From Epiperipatus broadwayi (Eukaryota > Onychophora > Udeonychophora > Euonychophora > Peripatidae): DNA of 64,000 nucleotides. Below the pieces are notes generated by a model. That model was not told the origin of the DNA. It saw only the letters and a list, made by a program, of their open reading frames with translations, and did not search any database. Both the position numbers and the translations under genes were made by a program. Positions 47,391 to 61,299 of the stretch are shown here, piece by piece. The stretch spans positions 2,789,881 to 2,853,880 of the forward strand of contig JAQFVV010012489.1 of assembly GCA_028023455.1 (NCBI GenBank), written 5' to 3'. How positions within the stretch are numbered: position 1 is the stretch's first letter; each line of letters starts with the position of its first letter.

Positions 47391-48476
47391 GCCAATATAT
47401 ATATATATATATATTGTAATGAGCACAGACAACGTTACATTGTGTTTTTATTATTAAACATGAAATTAAAATAAGAAGTTCGCATTTAAAAATTTTCTTT
47501 AAGAATTAAAAATTGAAATTAAATATCATCTTAAACTCGTATATATAATTCGCACAGATAAAAAAAAAATATTAAAATAAAACTTTATTAAAAATAGAAA
47601 GGTATTTTAAAAACAAAAACTTAAAAAGATTTAGAGATAAAAATATATCTTTAATCTTGGAAAACACATTAATTAATCAGAAATGGAAATGATTGTTTTA
47701 ATTAGTTAAATGTAAACTAGCCTTGGGCATTTAAATGTAAAAGCATCGGTCAGATAGGAAAACAATAGAAACTAATAGCCAATGAATGAAAAACAATGGA
47801 ATCGGACCTCAGCAAAAGGACCATATCATCATCGATGACATAATGTCCATTGGATCCTAAAGCTACACATAAAAGAAAAAGTTGGATAATAAAATTTTTA
47901 GTGAGGAATGATTATTATTGAAAGATGTGACAGATATGTGTTAGTGCGGAGGTGAAGGAGAAGGGATTAAAAAGATGCACTCTTCAATCCCTTCAGTTTT
48001 GCTAAGAAAGAAAGAGAAATGAACTATCATTTTTCTACATTGAGGACCAGTTAAAGCAAAAACCTCCAGATGGATAAATAAATCAGCCAACAGAATACCA
48101 ATCTTAGGACGGCGTGGGAATTCATGTTCATGGCAAGCAACAGATAAAAATGAACTGTTTTAAACCGTAAGAACTTTATAAATAATGAACATTAAATTAA
48201 AACTTTCCATATTTAAATGATTGCAATATTATCCTATCTGACCAACTTAATTTATTAATAATGTTATTTGATGTACTTCTTGTTTTATATATATTTAAAA
48301 TCATTTCCATTTATTTTTTTTATTTTTTTGTTCTTTTAAGTTTTTATTGTGATTTTTGTTTTTTCATTAGACTAAACTATATAAATGTTAAACTTAAGTC
48401 GGGCATGAATGGCTATATAGATTTGTAAAGCTATATTAGGGGAGGGTAATCTTAGGTTATTTGTTTCATAGTTAGA
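47391..48476. other. Interval with (TA)n and less AT-rich patches, no recognised gene
   Basis: (TA)n at 47395-47414. The parts 47740-47870 and 47940-48150 are less AT-rich, but neither strand gives a supported frame. Confidence 0.35.
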
Positions 48477-48779
48477 TTGGGTCAATGGATTGGATATATT
48501 GGTGTAATTGGTAGATGTAGTACAGATTCGCTACAGGCAGAATTGCTTCATATGCCACACTCTCCCATTTTGCCTATGGAAGAAATTATAAGATGCAGAA
48601 TGCAGTTCCTTTCTATGGAGTTCTTTTTTTATTGCTCTTTTTCGCAGATAGATGTAATATTTCTATCTGATGAGAGGCAATTTCTTCTCTTAACTTTTTG
48701 GTGCTGCCGTATTTCATATTACATTGAATGTATCGATGTATCAGATGAATTGACACCAGTTTTGGCTGCAAACCTTTAG
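48477..48779 (+). CDS. Unrecognised 100-codon open frame (doubtful)
   Basis: Begins MGQWIGYIGVIGRCSTDSLQ and ends DELTPVLAANL. No motif recognised. It is longer than most chance frames here and of a less AT-rich composition, and a TTTGTTTCATAG acceptor-like string lies just before it. It could equally be part of an unknown repeat. I assign no function. Confidence 0.2.
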   Translation: MGQWIGYIGVIGRCSTDSLQAELLHMPHSPILPMEEIIRCRMQFLSMEFFFYCSFSQIDVIFLSDERQFLLLTFWCCRISYYIECIDVSDELTPVLAANL

Positions 48780-51700
48780 CCTAAGGTTAAATAGGGATAG
48801 AATGTTTTATTTTCAAATGCAAATCTATGTAGTCTATTCATACTCGACACTAAATAAAAATGCATTAAATTTAAGTTTATAGACACTTGCATGGATTGGT
48901 TATCGGTTAAGTATGTTTTGGGTTTTCATATTTGATCAAAATATATAGACATTCGATAAATAATGATACCTTATGGTGAGTATCTAAAATGTATTTATTC
49001 GGATGTCTTTTAAGTTATTGGTGACAATGCAAGTGTCTTATGGTGAATACTATTGGGTTACTTATAAATTTCCCTCTGCAATTGTCAGTATGATTTTATA
49101 TTTTGATCATTTATGTTTATTTTGAAATGTTTTTAACCATTGTAATCTTTGTAACCAATCTATACTCAATATTATTAAAACAAATTTTTATAATTCCATC
49201 TGTGTGAACTTAATTAAAATGTAAACTTATAATATAATAGAAATTAAAATGTAAATTAAAATCTAAAGTAAAGTTAAAAATAATGTTAAATGTTAAAATG
49301 TAAACTGATACTAAAACAATTTTCAATCTTATATATATATATATGTGCATAAATAAATGTTTGTATGCTAATTACTGGCAGTGGCTTATTTTATTCTTTT
49401 TTTATATACTCTTAGATTATATTATTTAATCTCTGCTATTCCACTGAGCTAGTGACTTGGGCTAATGACCAGAATCAAAATTCAAAAACAAGAAAAAAAA
49501 ATATTTTTTTTGACTTATGTATCTGCCTACTTTATAAATTTTTCTAGGTTCAAATGCCTAGATGGCGCCCTGTAGTGCAGTTTACGTAAGTCTATCTTAT
49601 CCAGATTGTTACAATATATATATATGAAAATATCCAGAGGTCATAGTGAAAACTTTTGTGGGCCAGAGATTCCCCACTTCTGATATATAGGTTTTTATTT
49701 AATTTTTAATTTTTCTCTAAATGGTGACATTAAAATAATGAGATATTCAATAAAATTAAACTAGGCATATTGGTAAAGTAATTGATGTTGCAAAAGTTTA
49801 TCTTAATTTCATCCATAGCTCATCCAATTAATCAATATGATTATTCATTATGATTATCTCTCTCTCATATATATATATATTATTTAATTAAAAGATTATC
49901 ACATTTTAAAATTTTTTAAGTATTTTGTGTACTTTTGTAGATAGATGTCAGGTGTGACGAAATCAAGCAAAAAAAAAAAAACACAATTAATAATAGGCAT
50001 TGCAAACTGGATATTTCTTTGACTGACTTTCTATAAATTGAAGATAAAACTGCTTTTAGTTTATGATTTAATGTTAGATAAGAAGGTAGATTAGACTTCA
50101 ATGCTAGCGGATAATACCATAATTTTTCTTAAGTAAACAAACTGTATTATAAATAGTTATACATAGTTACATCACAGCCGAATTCTATCAGGAAAAAAAT
50201 ATATGAAAATATTAAAATCTTCAATATGTATATATAATTTATGCATTTAGTAATGTTAATTTTTTTTATCTAGAAAAATATATAAAAATATCTTATTAAA
50301 ATCTTCAACATATATATAATTAATGCATCTAATAATGTTGATTTCTTAATTTTTTTAAACCTGCATACACTAATACATTTATTGTAATCAAACTTGTCAA
50401 TATATGTTTCTTTTCTGTCAAAAATGTATTTTTCAAATCGAAACAATGTTATAGTAATTTGCTGTGTAAAAGCATTCTGACTTCAGTATGTATTAATAAT
50501 GTTTCTTACACAGAATCCATCTCCCTACAGAGTATTTAAAAGAGGTGATTGTTTAGGCTGTCGATTTTAATGTAATTAATTACAGTAAAGACATAACTGT
50601 AATACCTTGTGCAATTCTTCATCAATGTCTTTTGCAACAAGAACTTGTTTATGAATCATGAAATGGTTGAATACTATATGATAGAGAAGAGACTTTTATT
50701 ATTACCTCTTTTAGATCTTTATTACTGCATCACCATCAGTGCAAACTGTGACACAATGTGTCCAGATAAAGTCAGTTGCTTCAAAATATCTATTAATAAT
50801 TTCAAATATTTTCTCTATCCTTGATTTTTTTTTCTAATTTTTTACATTAAAATTATTCTGATATGTCTCAAAAACGTATCTCAGACAACAATTAACTGAG
50901 ACATTTTATTAATGTCAGTAGTTTTATCAAGTTATAGAGAAAATACGGGAGAGTTTTGTATTCAATTTAATAAAACTGATTCTATATAGAATTTACCAAA
51001 AACGGTAGCTCTTGATAGTGGCATTATTTTTAAATCATTAGCATATTTTTTCTCTGTGCTTAACATGCTTAATTGATGCCATTTCAGTTGTTGATGGAAG
51101 AATAAGTGATTGTCTATTGTATGTATGTGGTTCATCTTTTTTCCTATTAAATATAAAACTTTTAAGGGCACACGTAAACCTTTTTTTCAGGAATTACATA
51201 TTTTTTTCAAAAATAAATTTTGATTTTTCATACTTTCAGCACATTAAAAAAAAAAAAAAACGTTTCAGATGTATTTGCAAATTCTTTGTACTTACTTTCT
51301 AAATATCTTTTTAACTTAGCAGATTTCATACTTTCATTAGTTAATTTATCTGAGCAATTAACAAGCAATAGACGTTCATATTCATTAATAACGCAAAGAA
51401 TTCGTATTTAATAAACTCTTGATATTTTTTTAAGATAAATTTTATTCGATATTTTTTTAAATAGAAACAATGTCAATGGTTTCATTTTCGTTTAGATTTT
51501 CATCTACAGTTTTTTTTTTTAGTTTATTAGACGTTGGTCCATCATTATCATTTGTATTGCCATTCTTTTCATTTTCTGATGTTGGATATCAATTTTTAGC
51601 CATTTATCCATTATGAAGGTATGAAAGCTAAAACAAAATTATAAATATATGTATATATGTTTGCGTTTTAAAAAAGGACCTACCCTGTTAGCATTCCCAA

Positions 51701-53285
51701 CGAAATATTAATTGAGGGCAGTTGGTTTTCAAAAAAAATAACGATGAAAAAAATAATACACAAATTCATTTAAAAACATTTAGGTAAAAAACAAGTTTCT
51801 GCTCATTAACATTTTAATACTTATATTATTTTTTTAATAAATTATTTATTATTGCCATCTGAGCAGCTACTGACCTGTCCAATATTTAAAAAAATATGTT
51901 ATGTACATAACTGATAACAAAACTAAATTAGAATTGTCAAAAGCAGTATATAAACAGAATGCACTTGGAGAAATGTAAGAAGTAGCAAAATGAATTACTG
52001 AGGTACAGATCTTTATTTTTGACTGAGATTAAAAGCACACTGAAGCCAAAATGGAAGAATGATCTGCACAGTCCTCAAAGTGCAGAACTGCTAAATGTAC
52101 TTTTTGAAAACTTTCACCTGTGTACGTCATGCTAAATATGTATGTCACATTGTGTTTCTTTTGCAGCATGTATTAGGTTCTTTCTTTGCATCTTGAAATT
52201 CATCCCTTATCACATTTTCACAATGTGATCACTATATATGTTTGCCTACTGGTTGGCAAAATAGAGGTATTAGGTACTAATACAGACAGTTGTTTTCTTA
52301 AAACATATAATAATTCTATTTTTAAAAATGAATGTAAATTTTCATAATGCAATTTTATTTTACTATTTTGCAAGTACCTGATTCTTATTGAAAAAAAGCT
52401 TTTTACTTTTTATTGTCAAGTAAATTTTTTTGAATTTTGTAAGCCTAAAAATTGTTCTCACAATCATTGAGTGATTTACACACCATTGGTCTGTGCAATG
52501 ACCTAAAATAAAATTTAATAGCGCAAACAGTTGGAATAAAATATCTCAAAATGAGACAAAGTGCCATCTACAGCACTAAATATAAAATAATAGTATCTGC
52601 TTTATGTTGAATTATTAAATAAAATTATAAGGTTGCAACCTCATTATAGATAAGGGCTTCAAAATAGTAGTTTTGTTTTCCCTGTTTCATTTTTTTAAAT
52701 CAACAACAGGGTTTTAGAGCACTGTGATTAGCACATACATTAAATCTAGGTCCTACAAGCCTTGAAAAGTTTTTCATTGCCAAACAGGCTTAAAGTGGAA
52801 TGTTAGTTTTCATTACATGAAGGATTAAAGAAGTCTCACTTTTATGTTTATCTAAGATGATTGCCTATGAAATAAAACACATGTATTTGTTTAAATTTTA
52901 CTAAAATTAATATTTTATTAAAAGTTTGGATAATGAATGCATATTATACAGAATCTTAGAAGAAATGGTTAATTTAAATGAATCATTGGAAAGAGTTTAT
53001 TTAAATTGGCAAACAGTATGTTAATCTAGTTTTCCTAATTTTTTTTTTTTAGTTATATAAAAAAAAATCCAGTTTGCTTCTCTGACATATATAAAAAATT
53101 GTAATTAGTTTGGGCGATATTTATACATAAAATTAATTTTTTTTTTATAAAGAAAAATTATTATATTATTTAATTAGTACTAATTTCAATATAAAGTACA
53201 TTTCTAAATTATTACAAAAAATGTCATATGATCATAGGTATATTTTTTTTACACTTAAAAAATAAAATAAATAAATAATAGAGTG
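48780..53285. other. AT-rich interval, no recognisable gene
   Basis: A faint A-box-like string TAGCTCAGTGGAATAGCAGAG lies on the minus strand near 49433-49455 without a B box. The frames at 49916-51411 are AT-rich and lack motifs. A run of A at 51245-51260 and T at 51509-51519 flank nothing recognisable. Confidence 0.35.
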
Positions 53286-53289
53286 GTTT

Positions 53290-53400
53290 TATTTCTCAGA
53301 AGTTCATAAAACTGATCACAGAAGTGCCAAATTAGAATTGATTCAAGGACTTTTTACTTCATAGTCTGATATTCTATCACTGCACTAAACCATGAAGGCT
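53290..53400 (-). repeat. tRNA-derived SINE relic (weak)
   Basis: Minus strand: ATGGTTTAGTGCAGTGATAGAATATCAGACTATGAAG (split here by function: A box, then D loop, then anticodon side), with CCTTGAATCAATTC as a degraded B box. Related in style to 14845-14935. Confidence 0.4.
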
Positions 53401-53712
53401 TAAAAATCAATTAAATATAGCTTAATTTTAAAGTTTAAAATAGTAAGCACATTTGACCATGCTAATTCTTTTATTTTGATCGAAATGTTATTATTATTAT
53501 ACATAATTTTTTTATTTATTATTATATTACTTATATATAAAATTCTAAATGTAAACTAATTTCTGAATCATATATTAAATTTTTTTCATAAAAAAATATC
53601 TCAATTAAGAAAATAGACATCTCCAAAAAAGTTTGCTGACAATTACGTCATTAAAAATTATAATAATATTTAAATCATTAATATGTAATGCTTTTGAGTT
53701 GTTTTGTTTAAT

Positions 53713-53834
53713 AACCATACTTGTTAGCCGGGATATCATCGCACCCGCCTTGCAAGCAAGTAGTTGCAGACGGTTGTGGGTTCGCGTCCCGGCCGATGCT
53801 ATGACATATGAGAAAAAAAAAAGAACCATACTTG
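53713..53834 (+). mobile_element. tRNA-derived SINE, copy 3 with 11-bp target duplication
   Basis: Body about 53724-53823: TTAGCCGGGATATCATCGC, CCGCCTTGCAAGCAAG, GCAGACGGTTGTGGG, GTTCGCGTCCCGG (B box), GATGCTATGACATATGAG, then an A tail. Target duplication AACCATACTTG at 53713-53723 and 53824-53834. A TGGT of the other copies is missing between TAGT and TGCAGACGG. Confidence 0.9.
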
Positions 53835-56530
53835 CAAAATTCCAATTAATTTGTTCCAAACAGTTATCCTTTGATATGAATCTATTTATAATTTCTTACT
53901 CAGTGAGAACTGAATTTATGTTCAAATTAAGTCAAATATGTCATTTCTATGAATAAGATAATCACCCTGACTGAAATATCATTATAAGTTTTTTTTTTTG
54001 AAAAAAAAAAAAAAAAAAATTCCTTTGCCTATTATTTGTGCTTATTATTTTTTTATAACTTACTTGCTAATAAAAAAATACATATATATATACACGTTTA
54101 ATTATAAACAATAATCGATTATATATGGTCAGTTGCTTGGAAGGTCGTCTGATACTTAAGCAGGTTAATGTTAGTAGGTTAACTTTAAAAGATCACCCCA
54201 GGCTAAAATTCAATATAGTAATTATTATTATTTGAATCCAACATTCTACCTCTATGTTAAATTACAAAAAATATAATAAATAATGCATGGGTAAAATATA
54301 TATGCATATTGTAATGGGTAAATGGTTCCATACATAACTTTACTAAAAAGTGCCAATAGATAATAAATTTAGACTTCTTTTCAATAACAAATTGTAATTT
54401 AATATTGGTAAATATTATATAAAAATATCATAAAAAAATTTAGGTTTACAGCAAAGTCACAATTACACAAAAATGTTGGAAAGCTATGAATTATAAAATG
54501 AAAATCTTCCAATTAATAAATGTTGAAATAAAAAACATATTTACCCAGCATGTGCTACATTTGGATATTTATTAATATGGCATATCAATATTTTATACTT
54601 TATAATTAAAGTAATAGTCAACAATAAAAGAAATGAAATAATTTATTATTAAACAAAATAATTTATTAAAAAAACAAAACAATAATGCCATTTAAATTAA
54701 TACATCAAAATCAACAGATACATATGGGATCAACAATCTGAGACATTGCCAAACAAAACCAAGCCATCCTTGAACTCTATACCAAGTAGCACAGTAATAT
54801 ATACACTGATGGCTTATAAGAATCAGCAATGGATGAAATGCCTGTTATATATGAGATTAACTCTCTACTATAATATACTAAGTAATGGCATAGGAACAAC
54901 AACTATTCCTAAAACTTCATATATAAAATATTTAAATATTAATTCATAATTGTAGCCATATTATTTATAAAGATATAAACATTATCCATGCTCAAAACAA
55001 ATTTTAAAGTCATTATAAAATGAAGCCATAGGAAATTTATAATTGAAATTAACTAATAATATCAAACTGCTCATGAGATAACTATATCTGAATTGCAAAT
55101 ACAACAGCATTAGTTAAATACCACATATATAAAATAAGTAATCATTAACATTTAAACAATTATCATTTAAAATTATAAATATCATTAAATAACACAGTTT
55201 ATATATTTCATAATCTGTATTGAAATATGATGTTTATAAAATAAAAATAAGCAATCATTTACCACATCTGTATTTAAAACATTAAAAAAATATTAACTTG
55301 CATTATAGCTTTTATAAATACATAGTGCTCAGTACAATACTTAAGAAATGATTATTCATAAATAATTAATATCAGCATAAAATTTATATGAGAAACAACT
55401 TATAAATTAAACAAAATATTTAATAAAGATTTATAAACTGTTTTATCACTTTAACTTATTTACCAGTAGAAAAATTTAATGTTCTTCAGTTTGAAGGTAA
55501 AGCAGATGTTGCTTTCTTCATTATGGCACTTCATTTCAAATAATAAATACGCCTAAACAAAATTGCAGAAAAATCATAATTTTTGGCAACAGTTGATGGT
55601 TATAAAGTAATCCTATTATTTATAGATGAACATATAAAGTAATAGATTATTCATTTGTGCCTTGGTTCACAAATTCTTGGAATAAAAACTTTGTTTACAA
55701 GTTCATCTTGGATGTTTAAAATTCAATGTTTTCTTTTTAATTCAACAGAATGATGGTTCATGTGGTCATAGAGTTTTCTTGTAAAGAAATCATTCTTGGC
55801 TACATGCAAATAGAACAGTAAATAAATTTATAGTCTATTTAAAACTATATTTAAATAAATGGTTATCATTTATTTACCATTGACTTTTTAAAATTTCATC
55901 AATTAAATTTCTTTTTAAATTATACTTTAATAAAATAAATTTTTGTTTATAAAAAGAGTATATAATGCCTTTAAATAATGATAATGTAATATTATTTTAA
56001 ACATATCTATAATGTTATACATAAATTAACAAATTTTTTTTCTATTCATTTTTTAAATCTACATACCAATGAAATATATTCTAAAGGAAGATATCATTTC
56101 AATATATATATAACCAAAAAGTTAGTGACACATTTTACCTTGCTACCTTTTTAAAAAAAAAAAAATTATAAAAATATTTATGTATCAAATCATTAAATAA
56201 ACAATATTGCAACCTGAATATTGAATTAAAATAAGTTTTCTTAGCTATGATAATACTTTTATGCTTCCATAGAATCATTGTAATCTTATATTGTGGGCTA
56301 GGTATGTTTTGAATACACAATTGATGTATATTATTGTATACAAATACTTAATGTTTAAACTAATATTTAAAAAGAAAACATATATATATATATATATGAG
56401 GCTATTTTCAATAAACATTTAGTAATAATTAATTCTTAACACTACTATTGGATTATAAAAAATGCATGGAAAAACGTGTAGTAAAAAGTCAATGACAGAT
56501 ATAAGATATAATAGTTAATAAATCTGCATA
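53835..56530. other. AT-rich interval, no recognisable gene
   Basis: A (T)n-(A)n junction at about 53990-54020 and repetitive AT-rich text at 54400-55460, where TTTATAAAATAAAAATAAGCA-like words recur. No gene. Confidence 0.4.
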
Positions 56531-57036
56531 CAATATACCAGGGATGGACAACTTTTGTGTTCATAAGATCTATTTTTTATTTTAAAAATGTTTTGCGATC
56601 GACTTGTTGCCATAGGCGATAGACTTGTCATGGGCATAGTATAAGTGGAGGGAGGTGTGAAATACTTACCATTGCTATATATCTACCTAGTAAAAATAAC
56701 AATTATTTAACGGCCCAAAAAACTCATGTCGGTGGAGTTAAAGCTTCATGAGTAATTATTAAAACAATATTTATTAATTCAAATTAGCTACATTAAATCA
56801 AGATTAAAAATATTATTTTTAATAATGATACGACTTATTGGACTTCACCTATCTAGAATTAAAAAAAAAAAATTAAAACAAAAAAAAAAATAACAAAAAA
56901 ACTTGAAAATCTTGACTTAATTTGTTTCACTTGTTAACCGACAGCTCTTGCCAGATTGGCATCATGATCGACCAAAAATGGCTTTGCGATCGACTGGTGG
57001 ATCCCAATTGACTTGTTGGATACCCCTGCAATATAC
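56531..57036. mobile_element. hAT-like non-autonomous DNA transposon with 8-bp target duplication
   Basis: The element 56539-57028 (490 bp) begins CAGGGATGGACAACTTTTGT and ends GACTTGTTGGATACCCCTG, an imperfect terminal inverted repeat of the CAGGGGTG..CAAC type. Target duplication CAATATAC is exact at 56531-56538 and 57029-57036; eight bases is the hAT signature. Subterminal GCGATCGACTTGTTG and GCGATCGACTGGTGG words form further inverted and direct repeats. No transposase frame. Confidence 0.85.
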
Positions 57037-57770
57037 AATATGTTTCTAACCTAATTATAATTAAACCCAGAATATTTTTTCAAGTAGCCTGCTTATATTT
57101 GATATAGATTGTCTTCTAATATAGACATTCAGTTATTATTATTTAGCATAAAACAATCCACATTAGCATAGTTTGACAAAGTGAGAATCAAAATGTTGCT
57201 TATAAAATTAAAAAATATCAAATTATACCATGGTAAAGACTTCACTATTGTTTAAAGTGACATCATAGTAATATAGATCTTGACCTTATCAGAATGGTAA
57301 TTATTGACAAGGAAATTAATATTTTAATTTTTTAAAACTGCAAACAACATTTTTATTGGTGCTAGTTTAATGTTATCATTGAGTTTGAATTATACATATA
57401 TTATTTACCTATATTTTATATTAATATTTAAAAATTAGTATTTAAAATGAATTCTGTAGATACAATGTTCAGAATAAACTTAATACTAAAGCTTTCTATT
57501 AATGAATAAATTTTTGCAATGTGTGCTAATTTGAGGCTATCTCATTATCATCATGTATGAACATAAAGGCAAAATCATTTATATAAGACAACTGTTTTAT
57601 ACATTATTGGACCTGATTGTTTAAATTTTATCCAAAATCAAAACAATGAGAAAACTATATAAATATTCTATAATTTGATACGTATTTACATTTCAAATAA
57701 AAACATTGTATCAATAATCTCAGTTTTAGTTATTATATAAGTCATTAGCTAATCTGTTATAAGCTTTCTG
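57037..57770. other. AT-rich interval, no recognisable gene
   Basis: Nothing supported. Confidence 0.4.

Positions 57771-57773
<3 letters not shown>

Positions 57774-57834
<61 letters not shown>
57774..57834. repeat. (TA)n microsatellite
   Basis: About thirty uninterrupted TA units. Confidence 0.95.
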
Positions 57835-57838
<4 letters not shown>

Positions 57839-57844
57839 AAGAGT

Positions 57845-57915
57845 ATCATAGCATAGTGACTAAAATAGATGCCTGCCATAATTTGATGTTTGGATTCAGA
57901 TAAGTAACTTTGAAC
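57845..57915 (+). repeat. tRNA-derived SINE relic (weak)
   Basis: CATAGCATAGTGACTAAAATAG resembles a decayed A box and D loop. TGTTTGGATTCAGA stands where a B box would be. It starts directly after the (TA)n run. Confidence 0.3.
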
Positions 57916-58189
57916 ATTTTTTTTCATATCACAATAGCTTTTGCATTTAACTTTCTGGGATACTGCCTACAATCTATTTAATTTGTAATAGAATTTTTGT
58001 CAGTCAATAGAAATCTATCTTATCTTCATAACCCAGCAATTAGAAAACAATAAAAGCACTTTCTCCTTCACTGCTTTCATTTTTTTTTGAGAAGAGGGGG
58101 GGGGGCTGTAGAGCAGCCACTGCTTTACAATGGATTATTTTTTTCTCTCTCTTTCTATATATATATATAGTAATAAAATAAATGTGTGC

Positions 58190-59860
58190 CATGACCCTGG
58201 TTTGATAATGCCTCACATATTTGGGAATCATTTGTAACTGAATAACTACAATGATCATGGGAAATGAAAACTTTAATATAATCTGAATAAAAATACAACC
58301 CAATCATTGGTCACCATTGCAACTGAATAAAAATTATACTCTGAGTATAAATACCATTAATAACAGAATAAAATTATGATTCATATTGTTTTCTGAGTTA
58401 TAATCCTATTATTCATTAAATATTAATCAAAGAAGAACAATCCTAATTTAAAATGCCTGTGAATTATAGCATCATTTGTAACAGAATAAAAATAATAAAT
58501 TAAGCTAAAGAGAATATCAATAAATGAATAACTATCTAACACTTAAGACTATAAAATAATGATAATAATCTTTGTTGTAACCTCATAGATTCCAATAGCA
58601 TTTATAATGGACAGAAACCAAATAAAACATTACTCCAAGTTATCCTAAAATATAAGCATTATTTGCAATAGATTAAAGATAAAGCAATAAAATTAATATC
58701 ACTATCTTATAACTAACAGTATATGTCTATTATATATATCCCTTATAATAGAATAAATATAATGACAAAGAATTACACAGACACACTTTAATATTTCTCA
58801 TCAATCAAGATAACGCTTATAATAATAAAAACTTGTACCAAAAGTCAAACATTATTTTTGTTTTTATTTAAATAAAATAATTCAAAGATGAATGAAATAA
58901 TCATCTTAATATGTTTTACAAATTCACACTATCAATGATATCTAACAAAATATATAATTAATTAATTGATTTCTAATTACAACTAAATAAAATACAAGTA
59001 CTGCTAACTTAAACTTGATATTTCACTAATATCTATATATACATATAATTCTATAATTAAAACACTTTAAACAATTAAAAGTCTCATTTTTCTCTTTTCT
59101 TTACAAAAACTTTATTTCTTGTATATATATATCAATATATTCTTATTAGCTAAGTCAATTACAATAAGATTAAATACTTAATAATAATACAAAATTAATT
59201 AACCTAATATATATTTCAATTTTCACCAATTTAAAATATTATAAAATAAAATCACCCCATTAAATAACGTTAAAAATGTCAATATCCAATCATAATAATA
59301 TATAAAATAAATGATAGTTTCCTATTTGATGTTTATTCAAATGTTACGGGTAAATCATATTTAATTACTCTTCAGTTTAATAAAAGTAAATTGTTAAAAC
59401 TTTAGACTATAATTAAAAAAAAAAAAAACATATGAAAGATTGTTAGATTAATTATAATCAAATATTAATATTAAAATGTCGTATTTAAACTGAATTTATG
59501 ATCCACACTAATGAACTTTAAATATAATTAAAGCAAATCACTGATTTGTAATAGAATAAAATATATTACTATTACCAGTTTTGAATAAGATTATTATCTT
59601 TATGAATGAATATTAACTTAAAATAATATTTATTTTAATCAATATTGATCTAAAATAAAATATGTGAACATTTCATTGCAATTATCTTTACACATATTCA
59701 ATAATTATCATATTTGTACCTTTAACAATCATCAAATCAATTCATATATTTAATTTCTATCTTAATATGTCTATTACTTATTACTAACAAAATAATTACA
59801 TTAAGCTTTTAATTACTTATTAAACATTTAAGAATGTCAAATCAGTTAATTTATAGTTGT
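58190..59860. repeat. Diverged AT-rich minisatellite
   Basis: Variants of CATTTGTAACAGAATAAAAA recur about every 60-90 bp (58229, 58318, 58354, 58472, 58662, 58744, 59548 and others). Unit boundaries are blurred by decay. No coding content. Confidence 0.5.
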
Positions 59861-60296
59861 ATAAAATCTATATAACTGGTCCAATAATAAACATTAAATT
59901 TAATACAAAGAAAATGATATGTAATTATACTCTTTGACCCAACCTGTGTTTTGATTTTCGAATTATTTTATAATTGCTTCTAGTGAATTATGGGGTAATA
60001 CCATATGATCCAAATGTAATTAACCAATAAATTTGCATTGTAAAATTGAATGACAATTAAGCAACTTTACTTATTTTAAATAAATTCTACATTTATTAAC
60101 AAATTAGTATAAATTAAAATCAATATATATATATATATATATATGGCAAATAAACATTTAAAATATATGCATATGGTCTGATTGTGTTTTATGTAATAGG
60201 TTTTCAATTTACATTAACTGATACTAGTATGATATCTGGTACAGGCTACTTGATTGTGTTGTTGCTAGAACAAAACTTATAATTGTATGGAAGGGA

Positions 60297-60713
60297 GTGA
60301 CTGTAGCAGGGTTAACATATGGGAATGATGCATTATGTGTTAGTGAAGGGGTATTAGTTTACTTAGAAAAAGTACAAAGGAAAGTAGGAAGACAAGCATT
60401 AGATGCAGATGTGTGGACAACAAAGGAAGCAATTCAAGAAGAAATGGGATGGTCAAGTTTTTATATGAGAGATGCAAAAAGTAAAATGAAAATGTTCAGT
60501 AGATTGCAGTTTATGGATAATAAAAGAATAGCTAAAATAGTATTTAATTGGGTCATGAGTAAAAGGCAGACAACAAGATGGATGAGAAAGGTAATATGGT
60601 ATGCAGAAGATTTGATAAAGAATTTATATCAGTATACTTGTACAAGAGGTAGGATGACTGTGTTAGGAGGATTGATGAGTATTATATTGGTAAAGAACGG
60701 GATAGAAGAATAG
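60297..60713 (+). pseudogene. LINE C-terminal region, first open part
   Basis: 138 codons. The beginning equals the post-RT helix, with VYLEKVQRKVGRQALDA followed by the TKEAIQEEMGWSSF segment typical of this LINE type. The listed Met is not a true start, since homology begins at or before it. After 60713 the reading continues in other frames (LIKNRQLERWRTSMESKKS, then NGTLGGSYF), showing frameshifts. Confidence 0.7.
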
Positions 60714-60899
60714 ATGCATTAATAAAGAATAGGCAGTTGGAGAGATGGAGAACTAGTATGGAGAGTAAAAAGAGTTTAAATATAGAAGTGAATGGAACAT
60801 TGGGTGGGAGCTATTTTATGACAATAGCAAGGAAAATACTTTACTGTTTAAGGCTCGATCAGGATCTTTAGCAACAAGGGAATATGTAAATGGAAAAAT

Positions 60900-61166
60900 A
60901 TGGGTGATTTAATCTGCAAGTCGTGTAAGGAAAGCATAGAAAATATTAGGCATCTGTTGATTCAATGTAAATGCTTGAAAGCAGAAAGAGTACAAATAAT
61001 TAAGTTATGGAAGACTAAATATAAACAAAGTGATTATACAGAAAGTGGGTTATTGGTTTTTATGCTGGATTTGGTAGCAGATAAGAGAGATTTAAATATG
61101 AAGTCCATGGAGTTGACAAACATTATGTTGTGGAAATGGGATGCAATAAGAAATGGTGAAACTTAG
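60900..61166 (+). pseudogene. LINE C-terminal zinc-knuckle part
   Basis: 88 codons with C-x2-C-x8-H-x4-C (CKSCKESIENIRHLLIQC), a nucleic-acid-binding knuckle found at the C terminus of several LINE polyproteins, then LVADKRDLNMKSMELTNIML. The upstream continuation (LFKARSGSL-like) is in another frame. Confidence 0.7.
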
Positions 61167-61299
61167 GGTGGGGATGGAAAGTAAAGTAGATAACAGGTTT
61201 CTCAGGACATAGTTGCTGAGAGATTCCTGACTTTGTATAAGAAGAAATCACAGTGCATCACATCACATCACAAAAATGTAACTGTACTAGGCCTAATTA

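Larger units (their letters stand above)
60230..61290 (+). mobile_element. 3' end of a second type of non-LTR retrotransposon
   Basis: Plus-strand coding remnant downstream of an RT (the RT itself is missing), with a CATCACATCACATCAC tail at about 61255-61272. Frame 60297-60713 carries LEKVQRKVGRQALDAD and MGWSSFYMRDAKSKM. Frame 60900-61166 carries the zinc-knuckle-like CKSCKESIENIRHLLIQCKC. Similar C-terminal regions follow the RT in some LINEs of arthropods and molluscs. Frames are broken between 60713 and 60900. Distinct from the RTE copies at 3-18 kb. Confidence 0.75.

Noticed and set aside
53724-53823. A tRNA gene with long variable arm
   Set aside because: The same sequence occurs three times with A tails and target duplications, so it is a SINE.
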